NCBI RefSeq assembly: GCF_001039355.2
Contig: NW_019775705.1
Coordinates: 163,173-227,172 of the forward strand
DNA from: Lingula anatina
Taxonomy: Eukaryota > Brachiopoda > Lingulata > Lingulida > Lingulidae
Length of the DNA: 64,000 nt
Reading direction: 5' to 3'
Below the pieces are notes generated by a model. The model did no database searches. It had not been told where the DNA came from and saw only the letters and a list, made by a program, of their open reading frames with translations. A program made the translations under genes and the position numbers. This document shows positions 1 to 10,440 of the stretch, piece by piece. The first letter of the stretch is position 1. Every line of letters begins with the position of its first letter.

Positions 1-2839
1 CTGCAACCAAATAGGGGAGATACAACAAGGCCAACAGCATTTTACTAAACAGAGACCAGAAATCTTTTCCTGCATTGATTTGAAAGCAAGAACCGTTTAC
101 AGCTCCCATCCACAATAGACTCTGTTTAAGAGAGATTCAAGAAAGACAGGCTCTCTTTGTGCAGAACCATCTGGAATCTCACCACAGATGACGTTGTGTG
201 GCTTCAACTTGCAGACAGATTTCAGTGAGGACAGAGGAACATATTCCAAACAAAGAGTGACGTGTTGAAATCTGGAGAAGCAATCTGTAAGTAAAACCTA
301 TAATGCACTTTAAAGAGTTTGCACGTTCTTGATTTGACAGATTTCTCTCTCTTTTTTTTTTAAATTGCATTCTTCTAATTTTTTAGCTGTGAAGCCAAAT
401 GAATAAAAAAATATAAATCTTAGAGATTTAAGTAACTATAATGGCTAAATAAAGCCACAATGATATACTCAGTACATGAGGAATGTATATATATAGAATA
501 AAATGTTACTGTCTTCAACATAAATGGATAAACAAAACAAAAAGAAGATTAAACAGACATCATGGACCAAAATAAACTAAGTGTAATTTTGTTTACGAAG
601 AAACATTTTCCAGCACCTTCTGGACTCTTTGGGTAACAAAATATCAGCTAAATAAGCTGAAATGTAGACAAAGGGTTGAAAGTTATTTTTAAGTCTTGAA
701 CAAGAACTGGTGGTATAAATTTTGGTAAAAAAAGAAAGAAAAAATGGTCAGCGGGGGTTCATTGACTTTCAATGGGATCAACATTAACCTCCTACCAAGA
801 ATGATTGAATTAATGGTATTTCTACACATTTCTTCAATTTTTCATGTCTCTGAACCATTGACTTTCTGAAGAAAAAAAAGCTATCTGGCTTAAATGAACA
901 TTAAATACAAGTTACATGTTCTGGCTCTGCTACTGAGACACCAGACACCAACTGAAGGTAAAAGTAAGAGACTCCCAAGGGATTGGACGAGAAAAAAAAA
1001 ACATTTTATAGAGATCATCCCCCCCCCTCCCCAAAAAAATTTTTTTAGAAACATTTCCAGAAGGAGGAGGGGGGGGGGGTAATATGCCTTGAAACAAGTG
1101 ACCCTTTTTTGAAAGAGTTTTTTAGTATCTGCAAAAATATTCTTTGTGAAAACTACTTAACTTTTGTCAAGTCAATTGCCGAACTTTAATTAATTTTTTT
1201 TTTTTTTTGGGGGGGGGGGGAGAAGGGGTAAAATGGAGTCTAACATGATTGGGGAACTCCTAACCTCCCGTCCTGTTTGCTGACAGATAAATGGGGCAGA
1301 TTATGTAATGAGCAGTTAGTATCTCGGCAGTGCATGTAGTTGCTTGCTGTGTTAAGACTTGAGCTGAGATAATTGGTTTTTCTTACATTTCATCAAAGAG
1401 GTTCAGCAAGAATTTTTGCACATCAAATTGCAACTAGCTGGCCTCCAGAAGAGAGTACATCTTTACTACTTGCATAAAAAAAGAAAAAGAAAAAAAGAAA
1501 CAAAAAAAAAAGGAAAAAGAAACAGCCTTATTGTCCTTCAACTCTACTTTGTGAATTTTTACTGACTTAACAATTCAGCAAAAATGCTGGCTCAGGAAGT
1601 AACCCAGCCTAGGACAACACTAGGTGACAATATCAATGTCTAGGGCAAATCTAACCGCAATCTGTGGCTGCTTCCACTCTTATGAAAACTAGTTATAGAA
1701 TAACCAATCAGCTTCAAAACTGACAAATGCACATACAGCACGAAATGGGCAACACAAATGTGTATGGCTTGACACCCCCCCCCCAACCACACACACACAC
1801 ACACGCACACACACACACACAAGCACAGTTGTCCTTAAATAACACCTTTAAGAATCAGCAAGTAAGAGGTTTATCAGAGAGAGATTATGTAAGCTTTCAA
1901 GTCTTTTTTCTGAAGTCACGCCTAAAAAAATGGTTTTAGTAAAAGCAAGTCTGAATGTGGTCTTTTTTCTCAGTACTTAACTATACATTTCCAATTACCC
2001 ATACTACAAATCAAGTTTCATTACTGTCATACAGGGTAATGTACTAGTATGAAAAAAAGCACTTGTCTGGCATGGAAATTGCTTTATGTTCTGACGCTGG
2101 AATATTTTTTGGATGACTATTCTTGAAGGGGATGAATTGAAAGGGGGTGTGGAGGGGGGGGGGATGAAAACACCTGAACTTACCCAGTCTTCTCTGGCCT
2201 CTTGCTAAATGTGAGCTGTTAAACACTTTCTANCCCCCCCAAAAAAAAAAAAACACACACACACACATAGCCTACATGCTGATGACATTTAGACCTTAAC
2301 CAGTCAGCTGTGCTTGTGTCTGAGAACTGTAAATTGTCACCCTGGGTGTCACAGATCAAAGAGAACAAGATCTATGTTAACACAGAAATAGAGCACCAGG
2401 AATTCTCTAATTTGCCAGGCTTGTAGTATTATGACCCAAAACATGTATGAAATAAACAAATCCTACGTAATTCTTATTTATCTCAAAGTAAAACACAACT
2501 TACAGTTAATTTAATAGGACAGGTATGATGTATGTAAGTTCAATTATCTAGATACACATTAAAAATAAAATTGATTATATCACTGAGTCATGTTTAACTT
2601 AGCTTCCACTCACTGCATCTGTGGTCATTCTCAAAGTGATGACTTACTGGCAACTGGTACAACAGAGAAGATTACTAAATGTAATAGTTATTTATTCTGA
2701 ACTGGCTTTTAGATATGCACACTTGATGCCCTAAAATTCTAATTTAAAAAATCTTAAAATGTTAACTTGATCAAAGAAAATATTTTGTGGTTTCAGAAAA
2801 CATACAGCAGTCAAAAGTATCTACACACTTTTAACGAAG
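1..2839. other. Intergenic region upstream of the fibrinogen-related gene
   Basis: No convincing gene is seen. The region holds homopolymer runs (T and G runs near 1192-1220, C and G runs near 1020-1078), a (CA)n tract at 1788-1821, a short A/(CA) tract after an ambiguous base at 2233, and a decayed copy of part of the first exon of the downstream fibrinogen-related gene (listed separately). An ATG at 894 opens a 20-codon hydrophobic stretch that runs into a GTAAAAG donor-like site at about 955; it could be a signal-peptide exon of another secreted protein, but nothing downstream supports it. Confidence 0.5.
1700..1766 (+). pseudogene. Decayed copy of part of the fibrinogen-related gene's exon 1
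   Basis: About 65 bases match positions 2928-2985 of the functional first exon (the stretch around ACCAATCAGCTTCAA and AAATGCACRTACA) with scattered mismatches and a short deletion. No intact reading frame, start codon or flanking splice pair is present, so it is read as a relic of a partial duplication. It lies about 1.2 kb upstream of the real exon and in the same orientation. Confidence 0.6.
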
Positions 2840-5800
2840 ATGAGCAACGTCCACTTTCTTTTGGCGGCCATTATAGTAGCCATCTCATCAGGACAGACTG
2901 ATGTCGAGCAGCAAGACAGCGAGCAACCAATCAGCTTCAAGACCGAGAAATGCACGTACAACTTGGTTGTGCATGAAATGGACACCTCACGCTGCCCAAC
3001 ATTCACCAAGGGACTAATACAGGACCAAATACCAGTCCAGGGGAACGAAATCACCGCAAAACAAGAGGAATTGGAAGAAGTTGAGGATCGAATAGATTCT
3101 TTAGAAAAACAACTCTTGCGGGAGATCGTGAAAAACCGCATCATGAACAGCACACTCACCAGGTACGACGTGGCGCTCCAGCGCGCAGAGAGTCTGCTAT
3201 GGGAGCAGCGCAGCAACATGACTCATCTTTCTGACCGCGTTCAGGAACTTGAGAAGAGCCTGGAGTACCAGAAGGTTAAGACCAACAGCCTGGACAAGAA
3301 GCTGTCCAGCGTTATGATCAATGTAGGAGAGGTGATTAACTACGTGGAGAAAAAGCTACCAAAAGGGACAAATATTTACGAGAAGGCCATTGCAGTCCAG
3401 GCAGCATCTGCTGTACAGACATGTGGCATCAGTGATAACCATACCATCTTCAAAGGTAAGTTACTTACCTGCCAATCCACACTGCTCCTCTACAGGTCAA
3501 CAGTCAGATGGGGGTGGTTTTTTTTTTTTTTTTTTTTTTTTTGAAAAGGTCCACATTTTCAGAAAAAAGAAACCCCTTTTTGCTGGGAAAAAGTCCACTC
3601 TGGGTAAATGTGATCTAGATAAACTAAGGTTTCATGACAAAAAAAGGTCCACATTTTCAGAAATAGAACCCCTCCCCCCTTTGGCAATTGCTGGCTGTAG
3701 GGCTGCTCTATAACATCTTTACATCTTTTCACACTACAGTAAAATACTTTCGTCATTTCACAGCCGAGAAAAAGAGTAAGAAAAGGTACATGTTCACCTC
3801 ATCTTAACTCTTTTCAAGTAACTTGTAGGGAAAAGAAGTAGCAAAAAGCGGAGTTCAGAACAAAAGATGCAAAGGAAAATATTTGGTAAAAAATTGTACT
3901 CCGGATGAGAGATGTAATACTGATGTTACAGTTATGTCATTAATGTACAGTAAGAATGTTTAAAATAAACTGAATATTACCAGCACTTAGTACTCAATTT
4001 AATTGTCTGGAAACTAAGGGCTTGAAAACCAAATTTATAAATTTCTCTAAACACTTAAAAATTGTACCTTTGGGAAAAACCTGAATATATTTTATGGAAT
4101 CAACTACCCTCACACATTCGGACCATTGATAGTGTTGAGGTTTTTAAAAAAGATTTAAAAACATTCTTATTTTCACAGTATTTTAATTAATATTTTCTCA
4201 TTTTATCAGAAAAAAAGTTTTATTGTTCAGACCATTACTATTTTAACCAGCTTTAATTATTTAAATTGTTTTTTACCTTAGCTTTTATTATCTATATAAT
4301 TAGTTGTAATCCTGATAATTTTACCTGTAAACAGCACTGAGACGGTAGTATAGTGCGGTTTTAAGAAATAAATATTACTATTATTATTATATTATTTAAT
4401 GCTAAGAAAATAGATAATACAGAAAACAGTAGTCAGAAAGGCAACAGTGAAAAAATCTCATGTTACATAAAACAGGATATAATGTCCCGAGTTGAACTAT
4501 TTCACATGCTTATGAAAACAGAGCACATAGACCAGAGTGCCTTGGGAGTTTCTGAGGTATAAGGTTCACTGCTTCCCTGCACATGACTGGGAATACTCCA
4601 TAGTTTTCTCTGACATTTCCACTGTGTCTAAATACTGGAGTTCGATTGTTGGAATGACAGACGTGATTGTAATATTATTACTGTAACAGCTCCTGTAACA
4701 ATAATGCTCAGGATTAGACTTGTCATTTTTGGTTCTAGCTATGAGAGATTTCACAAAAATCATTTTATTTATTCAAAAGTTCCTTTAGTTACTAAAAATA
4801 TGGAAAATTGGATGAGCATTCTCAATCTTTGAGCTTAGAAGAAACACTGGCAACAGAAACTACAACTGTTCCAAATTCCTATTAAAAGCTAATAAATAGC
4901 CCAAATTAGGATCCGCGTTGAGCCATTAATCTGCATTCTTATGTGTACTTCTTAGGCTCAAAACTGTTCTAGTTTCACTTTCTAATTTACCAGCAGGTCC
5001 AAAATCAATAAACATGTGTTCCATACTGACACTATCCACCCACACTTCCTCTTCTAAAAGGCATTAAGTAATGTTCTCATACACTGTAACTAAAATGCTT
5101 TTAGACTTTAAACAGGAAACCCAATATTTGATATCCCCCTCCTCCAAGAGTGCATTTAGAACAGCAGACTGAGGCAACATTCACATCGAGTTGAGCCATG
5201 GCTCTAAAAAGCCACGACCTAAATATGGCGGACGTACATGAAAGGAAAACCGCCTAATCTTTAAATAGTCTCTCTGCCTCTCACACGCCTCCCCATGCGT
5301 CGTCTCCTTGGGGGGTACAGTCATTAAATCTTGGCTCCATTGGGATGACACATGGGGAGGCGTGTGAGAGGCGGAAAGACTTTTAAAAGATTAGGCGGTT
5401 TTCCTTTCATGTACGTCCGCCATATTTAGGTCGTGGCTTTGTAGAGCCATGGCTCAACTCGATGTGAATGCGGCCTAGCAGATCTGTGGATCAAATATGG
5501 TGACCCACTTAAATTCTTGTTGCGTAATCCCCAAGGAGAATCTATTCACTGTCTAATCGGGAATTAAATGACAAGCTTGAAAGCGGGTCACCATATTTGA
5601 TCCGCAGATCTGTAAGTCCCCTGATCTGAATGTGCTCTAAAACCTGTGATCTCTTATATCTGAATTAAACCATTAGCACAGGGAGCCATGGGTGGGATGA
5701 ATGGGAAATTATTTAGAGGGAAATGAAATTAAGTTTCTGCTTTGATCAATCTTAAGCCTAGGTCCCAACTACGTTCTGGACGCACAGTTTTTAGGTTCCT

Positions 5801-6907
5801 TGAGTCTGGCTAGGATGTAGCTAGATCGCAGGGTAGGAATCAAGTAATTGGTGTTGATCATGTTGAAAAGTTTCTACGTGCCGTTTGCGTCCTCCAAAAG
5901 TCGCACGATTGACGTGCTCCTCACGAACGAACTCCCACGTTTTCCCCATTTTTTGGCCGTGGAGCACACGTAGCGTAGACCACACGTTCAGTTGGGACCT
6001 AGGCTTTAGGAGATTGACAACGAATTTCTCTACCAGGTAAAGACCCTCCAACAAGTTAATGCTAAGTGTACTTCTGCTTTAACAAAGTGCTTTTATAGAC
6101 TTATTCACCTTGTTTTTCTCATTTTCAACATTTCACTTCATTTATATATCAAGGCCTAATTTAGATACAAAGCAAAATAAAATTCTACACCCTGCCTGTC
6201 AAACTAGATATTCCTTCAACTGTGTTTTTACTAGCTTCTCTATTAACCTTTGTACATCTCACACCAAGACGGTTGACATGGCCTATTTCAAGATATTACA
6301 ATAAATCAGAAAATTCGAGTGAAAAAAACATCTGTTCCTTACAACAACTGCAGGAAATTCAAATCAACATTTCTGTCAGTGTTCTTTCAACATGAGATAA
6401 TTTATTACTGTTTCAAGTCATATATACTGTCACAGCATAATTCCCATTGTCCTCTGAATATTTCTCACTGTAACTTTTATTATTTGCATGCTTGATTTAG
6501 GCTGATTCTGCCCTAAGATAAAGGAACAAAACACTGATCTTTTGAACCTTGAGGCTGCAAACACTGTGTAATCATGTGTCTAAACGGCAGAAAAAAGCAT
6601 GAATTGCGTAGGATGGAGCAACATAATACCTTCATGTAATTGATGCATGCAGATTTTCACTAAAGCATAAAAATATGGCAACAGAAAAAATAAAGTAACA
6701 ACAGATTTCTCTGGAAATATTCCAAATTATTCCAAGATGGCTGAAGTTAATACATAAAGGGTTGAGTATTTTATTTTGAAAAAGTCTTCTGTTATCAGGC
6801 ATTAATTTTTTATCGATAACTTCATTAGCAATAGATTTTTAATTCTGATAACTAAAATATGCCCAATCTAAAACAAAGTTTAAAAAACGTCTGATATCTG
6901 TAAATCA

Positions 6908-6956
<49 letters not shown>

Positions 6957-8787
6957 ATAACAGAGCATAATTCCCAGTACATCCTAAAAATCAACTAATA
7001 CTGGCTAGCGACTCAAATATAAAACCTCCTGTGCTTGAACAACATTAAATGAGCAAATATGTTCATTAGCTTCGTAGGGGTCCTGGCCGCTAAAAAGAAA
7101 ACACCTAGCGGTCAGTGAGTATCAACATCTGCTCACATCAGTCTGATGAAGGCCTATATGTCCAGGTTGGCTGTAAGCTAACAGTATGAAAGTTTTTCAG
7201 CTTGTCTTTGATAATTTTCATTTATGATCCTACTACCAAGCTAATGAAAAGTTTTGCTCATACTATAGTACCATCTGTGCCTGAACAACTTTTTAATGAA
7301 ATCTGCAAAAATTTCAGACTGTGAGGACGTCCACTACCAAGGTCACAAGGCCAGTGGGGTTTACTATGTGAAGCCTTTGTATGGGTCCTGTCCCATCCCA
7401 GTATGGTGTGATATGGACACTCTACCTGGAGGCTGGATGCTACTGCAGAGGAGAGAGAGTAACAAGGTAATGTAGCTTAACTTTTCAGAACCACTGTAAG
7501 GATCCAATCCCATGGGCAACATTTGTCTACATGGAATGACCCATCTCTGTGGGGACTCTCACTGAATGCAATCAGTTTAATAGATTTATGCACCTCCTCC
7601 TGGCATAAAGTGGAATATACAGAACAGGTGGTGGGTTCTAACAAACCACCCTTTTTGCCGGGAAAAGGTCCACTCTGGGTAAAATTTCATCTAGGTAAAT
7701 GAAGAATCTGTGGTAAAACCTCCACATTTTCCAAAAAACAACCCACTGTTTGTTTGTTGCTAGCTATGGGCCTGCCCATGGTTATGTTCCATCCCTGCAT
7801 TGTATGCTACGGATAGTCTGCCTGGCTGCTGTAGAGGAGAAGCACAAGGTTGTAATAATTGTGTTAAGCTGTCACATCTGACAAAATGTTGAAAACATCA
7901 CTCACTATCCAGCTGTTGCATTGCTATTCAAATGACGATATGTGGGACACTATTTTGCCTTTGTTTTTATACCTTTTACTTAAAATGCTATCAAAATGTT
8001 TTGAACTTGCCAAGGAATTTCTTTGTATGTGCACACAAACAAGCACTGTGTGAACCTATGGTTCATATGCAATAGCATGTGCAATTCCTTTCTCTTTCTC
8101 TATTACAAACGCACACGCACACACACATACACCCCTATCTATTGACACACACACACACGCACGCACGCACGCACACACACACACACACACACACACCTAT
8201 CTATCAGTTTATACAAAAGGTAAGACTGCATAAATGCATCATTTTGTGAAGGTGACTTATTTTCCCAACTAATAACTAAAAATCTTCCACAGGTCGACTT
8301 CAACCGCAACTGGGCTGAGTACCGAAAGGGCTTTGGAGATGTCACTCGCGATTTCTGGATTGGCAACGAAAACCTCTTCCTGTTCACCAACCAGGACTTC
8401 TACAAACTGAGGGTGGACTTGTGGGATTTCTATGGCAGCCGTGTCTATGCCGAGTATCTGTTCTTCAAAGTTGACGGCGAGCGAGACCAGTACATGATCC
8501 ACATTGCTAACTACACTGGCACTGCACGTGACGGGTTCAGTAAGCACGAGGGCAACAAGTTCAGCACGTATGACAACGACAATGACAGCTGGTCCGAGTA
8601 CCACTGCGCGAAGGACTGGAAAGGAGGCTGGTGGTACAACAACTGCTGGTACGTCATTCTGAACGGGCCATATTACAACGAGACAGATGTCAAGTACAAA
8701 GGGATTTCGTGGAACGAATGGAAGTCGGAGCAGCTCAAAAAAGTTGAAATGAAAATAAGGCCATCTTTCTTTTATGATAATAACTGA
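2840..8787 (+). CDS. Secreted coiled-coil fibrinogen-related protein (ficolin/FREP-like lectin)
   Basis: Three exons are supported: 2840-3455 (donor GTAAGT), 7318-7466 (acceptor TTTCAG, donor GTAATG) and 8293-8787 (acceptor CCACAG), giving 419 residues. Residues 1-18 form a signal peptide; about 70-170 are a charged heptad-rich coiled coil with N-glycosylation sites (NST, NMT); about 206-419 are a fibrinogen C-terminal domain. Visible family marks are the opening Cys (DCEDV), CPIPVWCDM, GGWMLLQRR, a Ca-site-like DNDND at 349-353, the Cys pair in HCAKDW and NNCWYV, and the closing KKVEMKIRP. Such proteins usually trimerise by the coiled coil and bind acetylated sugars on microbes; that role is inferred. 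There is no immunoglobulin domain, unlike snail FREPs. AATAAA lies at 8797. Further exons in the 3.9 kb first intron cannot be excluded, but the phases join perfectly without them. Confidence 0.9.
3546..3713 (+). repeat. Dispersed repeat, copy 1
   Basis: The block contains AGGTCCACATTTTCAGAAA twice (about 3547 and 3646) and the string TCCACTCTGGGTAAA. A related block with the same order of motifs, ending in a TTGCTRGCTRTRGG string, lies at 7645-7775 in intron 2. It is unrelated to any gene seen here and probably a short nonautonomous element. Confidence 0.55.
4074..4395 (+). mobile_element. 3' end of a non-LTR retrotransposon (LINE), truncated
   Basis: An open stretch at 4095-4190 ends in a stop and reads WNQLP, then FKKDLKTFLF. 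This is the typical C-terminal end of reverse transcriptases of CR1/RTE-like LINEs (tryptophan-asparagine-x-leucine-proline, then a lysine-rich FKxxLKTxLF motif). It is followed by an AT-rich 3' tail that ends in an (ATT)n repeat at about 4375-4395, as expected of a LINE 3' terminus. The 5' part of the element is missing, consistent with 5' truncation at insertion. Its family cannot be fixed from this fragment. Confidence 0.7.
5178..5470. mobile_element. Foldback element with ~120 bp inverted arms
   Basis: The left arm (5178 to about 5297) is nearly the exact reverse complement of the right arm (about 5352-5470). Examples are ATTCACATCGAGTTGAGCCA at the left end against TGGCTCAACTCGATGTGAAT at the right end, and TATGGCGGACGTACATGAAA against TTTCATGTACGTCCGCCATA inside. 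About 55 bases separate the arms. This is a MITE-like foldback element; no clear target-site duplication is seen. Confidence 0.85.
5478..5613. mobile_element. Second short inverted-repeat element, adjacent to the first
   Basis: Left arm GCAGATCTGTGGATCAAATA, continuing TGGTGACCC (5478-5506), is matched by the right arm GGGTCACCATATTTGATCCG, continuing CAGATCTG (about 5585-5612), with one mismatch in the paired stretch. It starts eight bases after the preceding foldback, so the two may be nested parts of one insertion history. Confidence 0.75.
5755..6005. mobile_element. PIF/Harbinger-like MITE with TTA target duplication
   Basis: The 251-base element has perfect 16-base terminal inverted repeats, AGCCTAGGTCCCAACT at the left and AGTTGGGACCTAGGCT at the right, flanked on each side by TTA (5752-5754 and 6006-6008). 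A three-base TTA/TWA target duplication is the usual mark of the PIF/Harbinger superfamily. There is no transposase frame inside, so it is nonautonomous. Confidence 0.8.
6908..6954. repeat. (CA)n microsatellite
   Basis: An uninterrupted CA dinucleotide array in intron 1 of the fibrinogen-related gene. Confidence 0.95.
7050..7260. mobile_element. Inverted-repeat element of ~210 bp
   Basis: TGAGCAAATATGTTCATTAG, continuing CTTCGTAGG, at the left is mirrored by CTACCAAGCTAATGAAAAGT, continuing TTTGCTCA, at the right with a few mismatches. It lies 57 bases before exon 2 of the fibrinogen-related gene. No coding capacity is seen. Confidence 0.65.
7778..7862 (+). pseudogene. Decayed copy of the 3' half of fibrinogen-related exon 2
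   Basis: The stretch aligns with 7387-7480 of the live exon 2 and its donor: TGTTCCATCCCTGCATTGTA matches TGTCCCATCCCAGTATGGTG, then GGATAGTCTGCCTGG and TAGAGGAGAAGCACAAGG match GGACACTCTACCTGG and CAGAGGAGAGAGAGTAACAAGG. Deletions break the reading frame. It follows directly after copy 2 of the dispersed repeat and is a nonfunctional exon duplicate. Confidence 0.65.
8107..8196. repeat. (CA)n/(GCAC)n microsatellite
   Basis: A compound array of CA and GCAC units with a short break near 8130-8142, about 95 bases before the last exon of the fibrinogen-related gene. Confidence 0.9.
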
Positions 8788-8796
8788 AAGTTTTAA

Positions 8797-8802
8797 AATA
8801 AA
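8797..8802 (+). terminator. Polyadenylation signal of the fibrinogen-related gene
   Basis: A perfect AATAAA lies ten bases after the TGA stop, implying a very short 3' untranslated region. Confidence 0.65.
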
Positions 8803-10440
8803 AGAATATCATTTTGACTAGGACACACTCTGATTTCAAGCACTGGGCAAAAGAAGATTGTTTATTGTTCATGCTCACTAACGAGGGTTTTTTTGTTTAA
8901 TGTTTGAACAATTTATGTAATGTTAAAGAAGGGTAACTAGTAATGAGAGCTAAGCTGAAGTGTTCACTTTATGTTGAATGAGCAGGTCTCTATGATTCCA
9001 TGGCAGCACATGAAATCAGGTGACATCTATTTCTAGCTAATTTCAATGTGATTCATGTGCACGGCATGTAGTATTTTTACAATTAATTAAAAATATCCTG
9101 CATGCATCTGAAAATGACCCTTAGTCGAATAATTTTTATTTCAATTCAGCAAAGCTTTTTATTTCCCAATTCTGACTTTAAAAATAATAATGAAATGCCT
9201 TAAAAAATTAATCAAAAGCACACCTGGTGTTAATATTTCCCTCTGAATCTTAGGACTTTGTAAGGTTCAAGCTTTTGCACCTTCTGCCACCACACAAGAA
9301 AAAATACTGTCTATATCAAAAACAACAAAAGGCCATGTACTATGCAAAACTCAGAAGCCATTTTCCTGATGTGAGTGAAAAGGAGGCCATTCCCAATTCT
9401 GCACTGACAGTGCTTGCCTTTGTGAAATGTCAGAAAGATGGATAGGAGTCTAAATTATTCATTAGACATTTAGAACTAAATCATTCATTCAATCAAAAAT
9501 GGTAGAATTATTCCAATCCATGTTCAAAGAAGGCTCGAGCTATGGTTCATGAATTAGAACTTTTTCATTGAGGAATATTATATTTTGCGCTAAAATACCA
9601 CATAGGATAACTTCAATGAAATATTCAGCCATCATTTCAGAGAAGCACAATAACATGACCTAGATACACAATCTGTTTCTGGATTATAGCACATATCAAG
9701 ACAGCTAACCCCATTTTTTTTTTTAATAAAGTCAACTAATTTCCTGATCTGATATTGATATTCTTCACAATAAAAATAAGCATGTTCACCTTCACAGCAT
9801 TCTAGATAGAATTCCAGTGTGGCAAAATAATTTAAAACATGCTTAATAACAGTTTCCATCAATATCAAGGTATAATACCAATAATTATTACAAATAAATT
9901 AAAATAAATAAATACACACTGTTGCTTGTTATCATTTATGCATTTCTATCAATAATCTTTATTTTTCCAGATGATCAATGACTTTAATGAAGGACTTCAA
10001 TAAATGATATTCGTTTTTTAGTTCAGATAATCCTTCCATACAGAAATATAACTTGAATAAAATAATATGTAGGTTTCTATAAGAACCCCCAAAGAAAGGA
10101 AAAGGATTGAATATCAGGTTTTATGGACAATTTTCACATCTAAAGACCATGAAAAAATACTTCATTATAACAATATAGTTTTATACACCATGTTTCTATC
10201 ACTGTATGTACATGTAGTTAATATCTTCCACGCTAATTTATGAGTCAAATAATAAAAAAATTACATGACAGGGATTAAATAAAGTTCCCGTGGCAAAAAC
10301 TCGATGCACTCACAGAGCTAGTTTGGCGTAACCAGTATTTAACTCTCTCTGTTTTTTCATATCCCCATTTGCCTCGTTTCAGCAAAAAAAACCTCTCACA
10401 ATTTTCAGCCCTGAGCTTCAGTTTCAGTACAATAAAATAT
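8803..10440. other. Region between the fibrinogen-related gene and TMX3; TMX3 3' exons expected here
   Basis: The two genes converge, so the C-terminal exons and 3' end of TMX3 should lie here on the - strand, but none was recognised with confidence. An open stretch on the - strand at 9632-9868 includes QIRKLVDFIKKKNG, faintly like the end of the TMX3 lumenal domain; this is too weak to annotate. Otherwise the region is AT-rich and featureless. Confidence 0.4.

Larger units (their letters stand above)
3456..7317 (+). other. Intron 1 of the fibrinogen-related gene, rich in transposon remnants
   Basis: The 3.86 kb intron holds a 23-base T run (3519-3542), a dispersed repeat, a LINE 3' end, two adjacent foldback elements, a Harbinger-like MITE, a (CA)n tract (6908-6954) and another inverted-repeat element. 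No additional coding exon was recognised between these. Confidence 0.6.
7467..8292 (+). other. Intron 2 of the fibrinogen-related gene
   Basis: The 826-base intron holds the second copy of the dispersed repeat (about 7645-7775), a relic of exon 2 and a long CA/GCAC tract (8107-8196). Confidence 0.7.

Noticed and set aside
894-955. Signal-peptide-like exon beginning MNIKYKLHVLALLL
   Set aside because: A donor-like GTAAAAG follows, but no partner exon was found, so it is only mentioned in the description of the region.
2233-2233. Single N as another contig junction
   Set aside because: It sits next to homopolymer C and A runs and the flanks do not repeat each other, so it is most likely a base-calling ambiguity.
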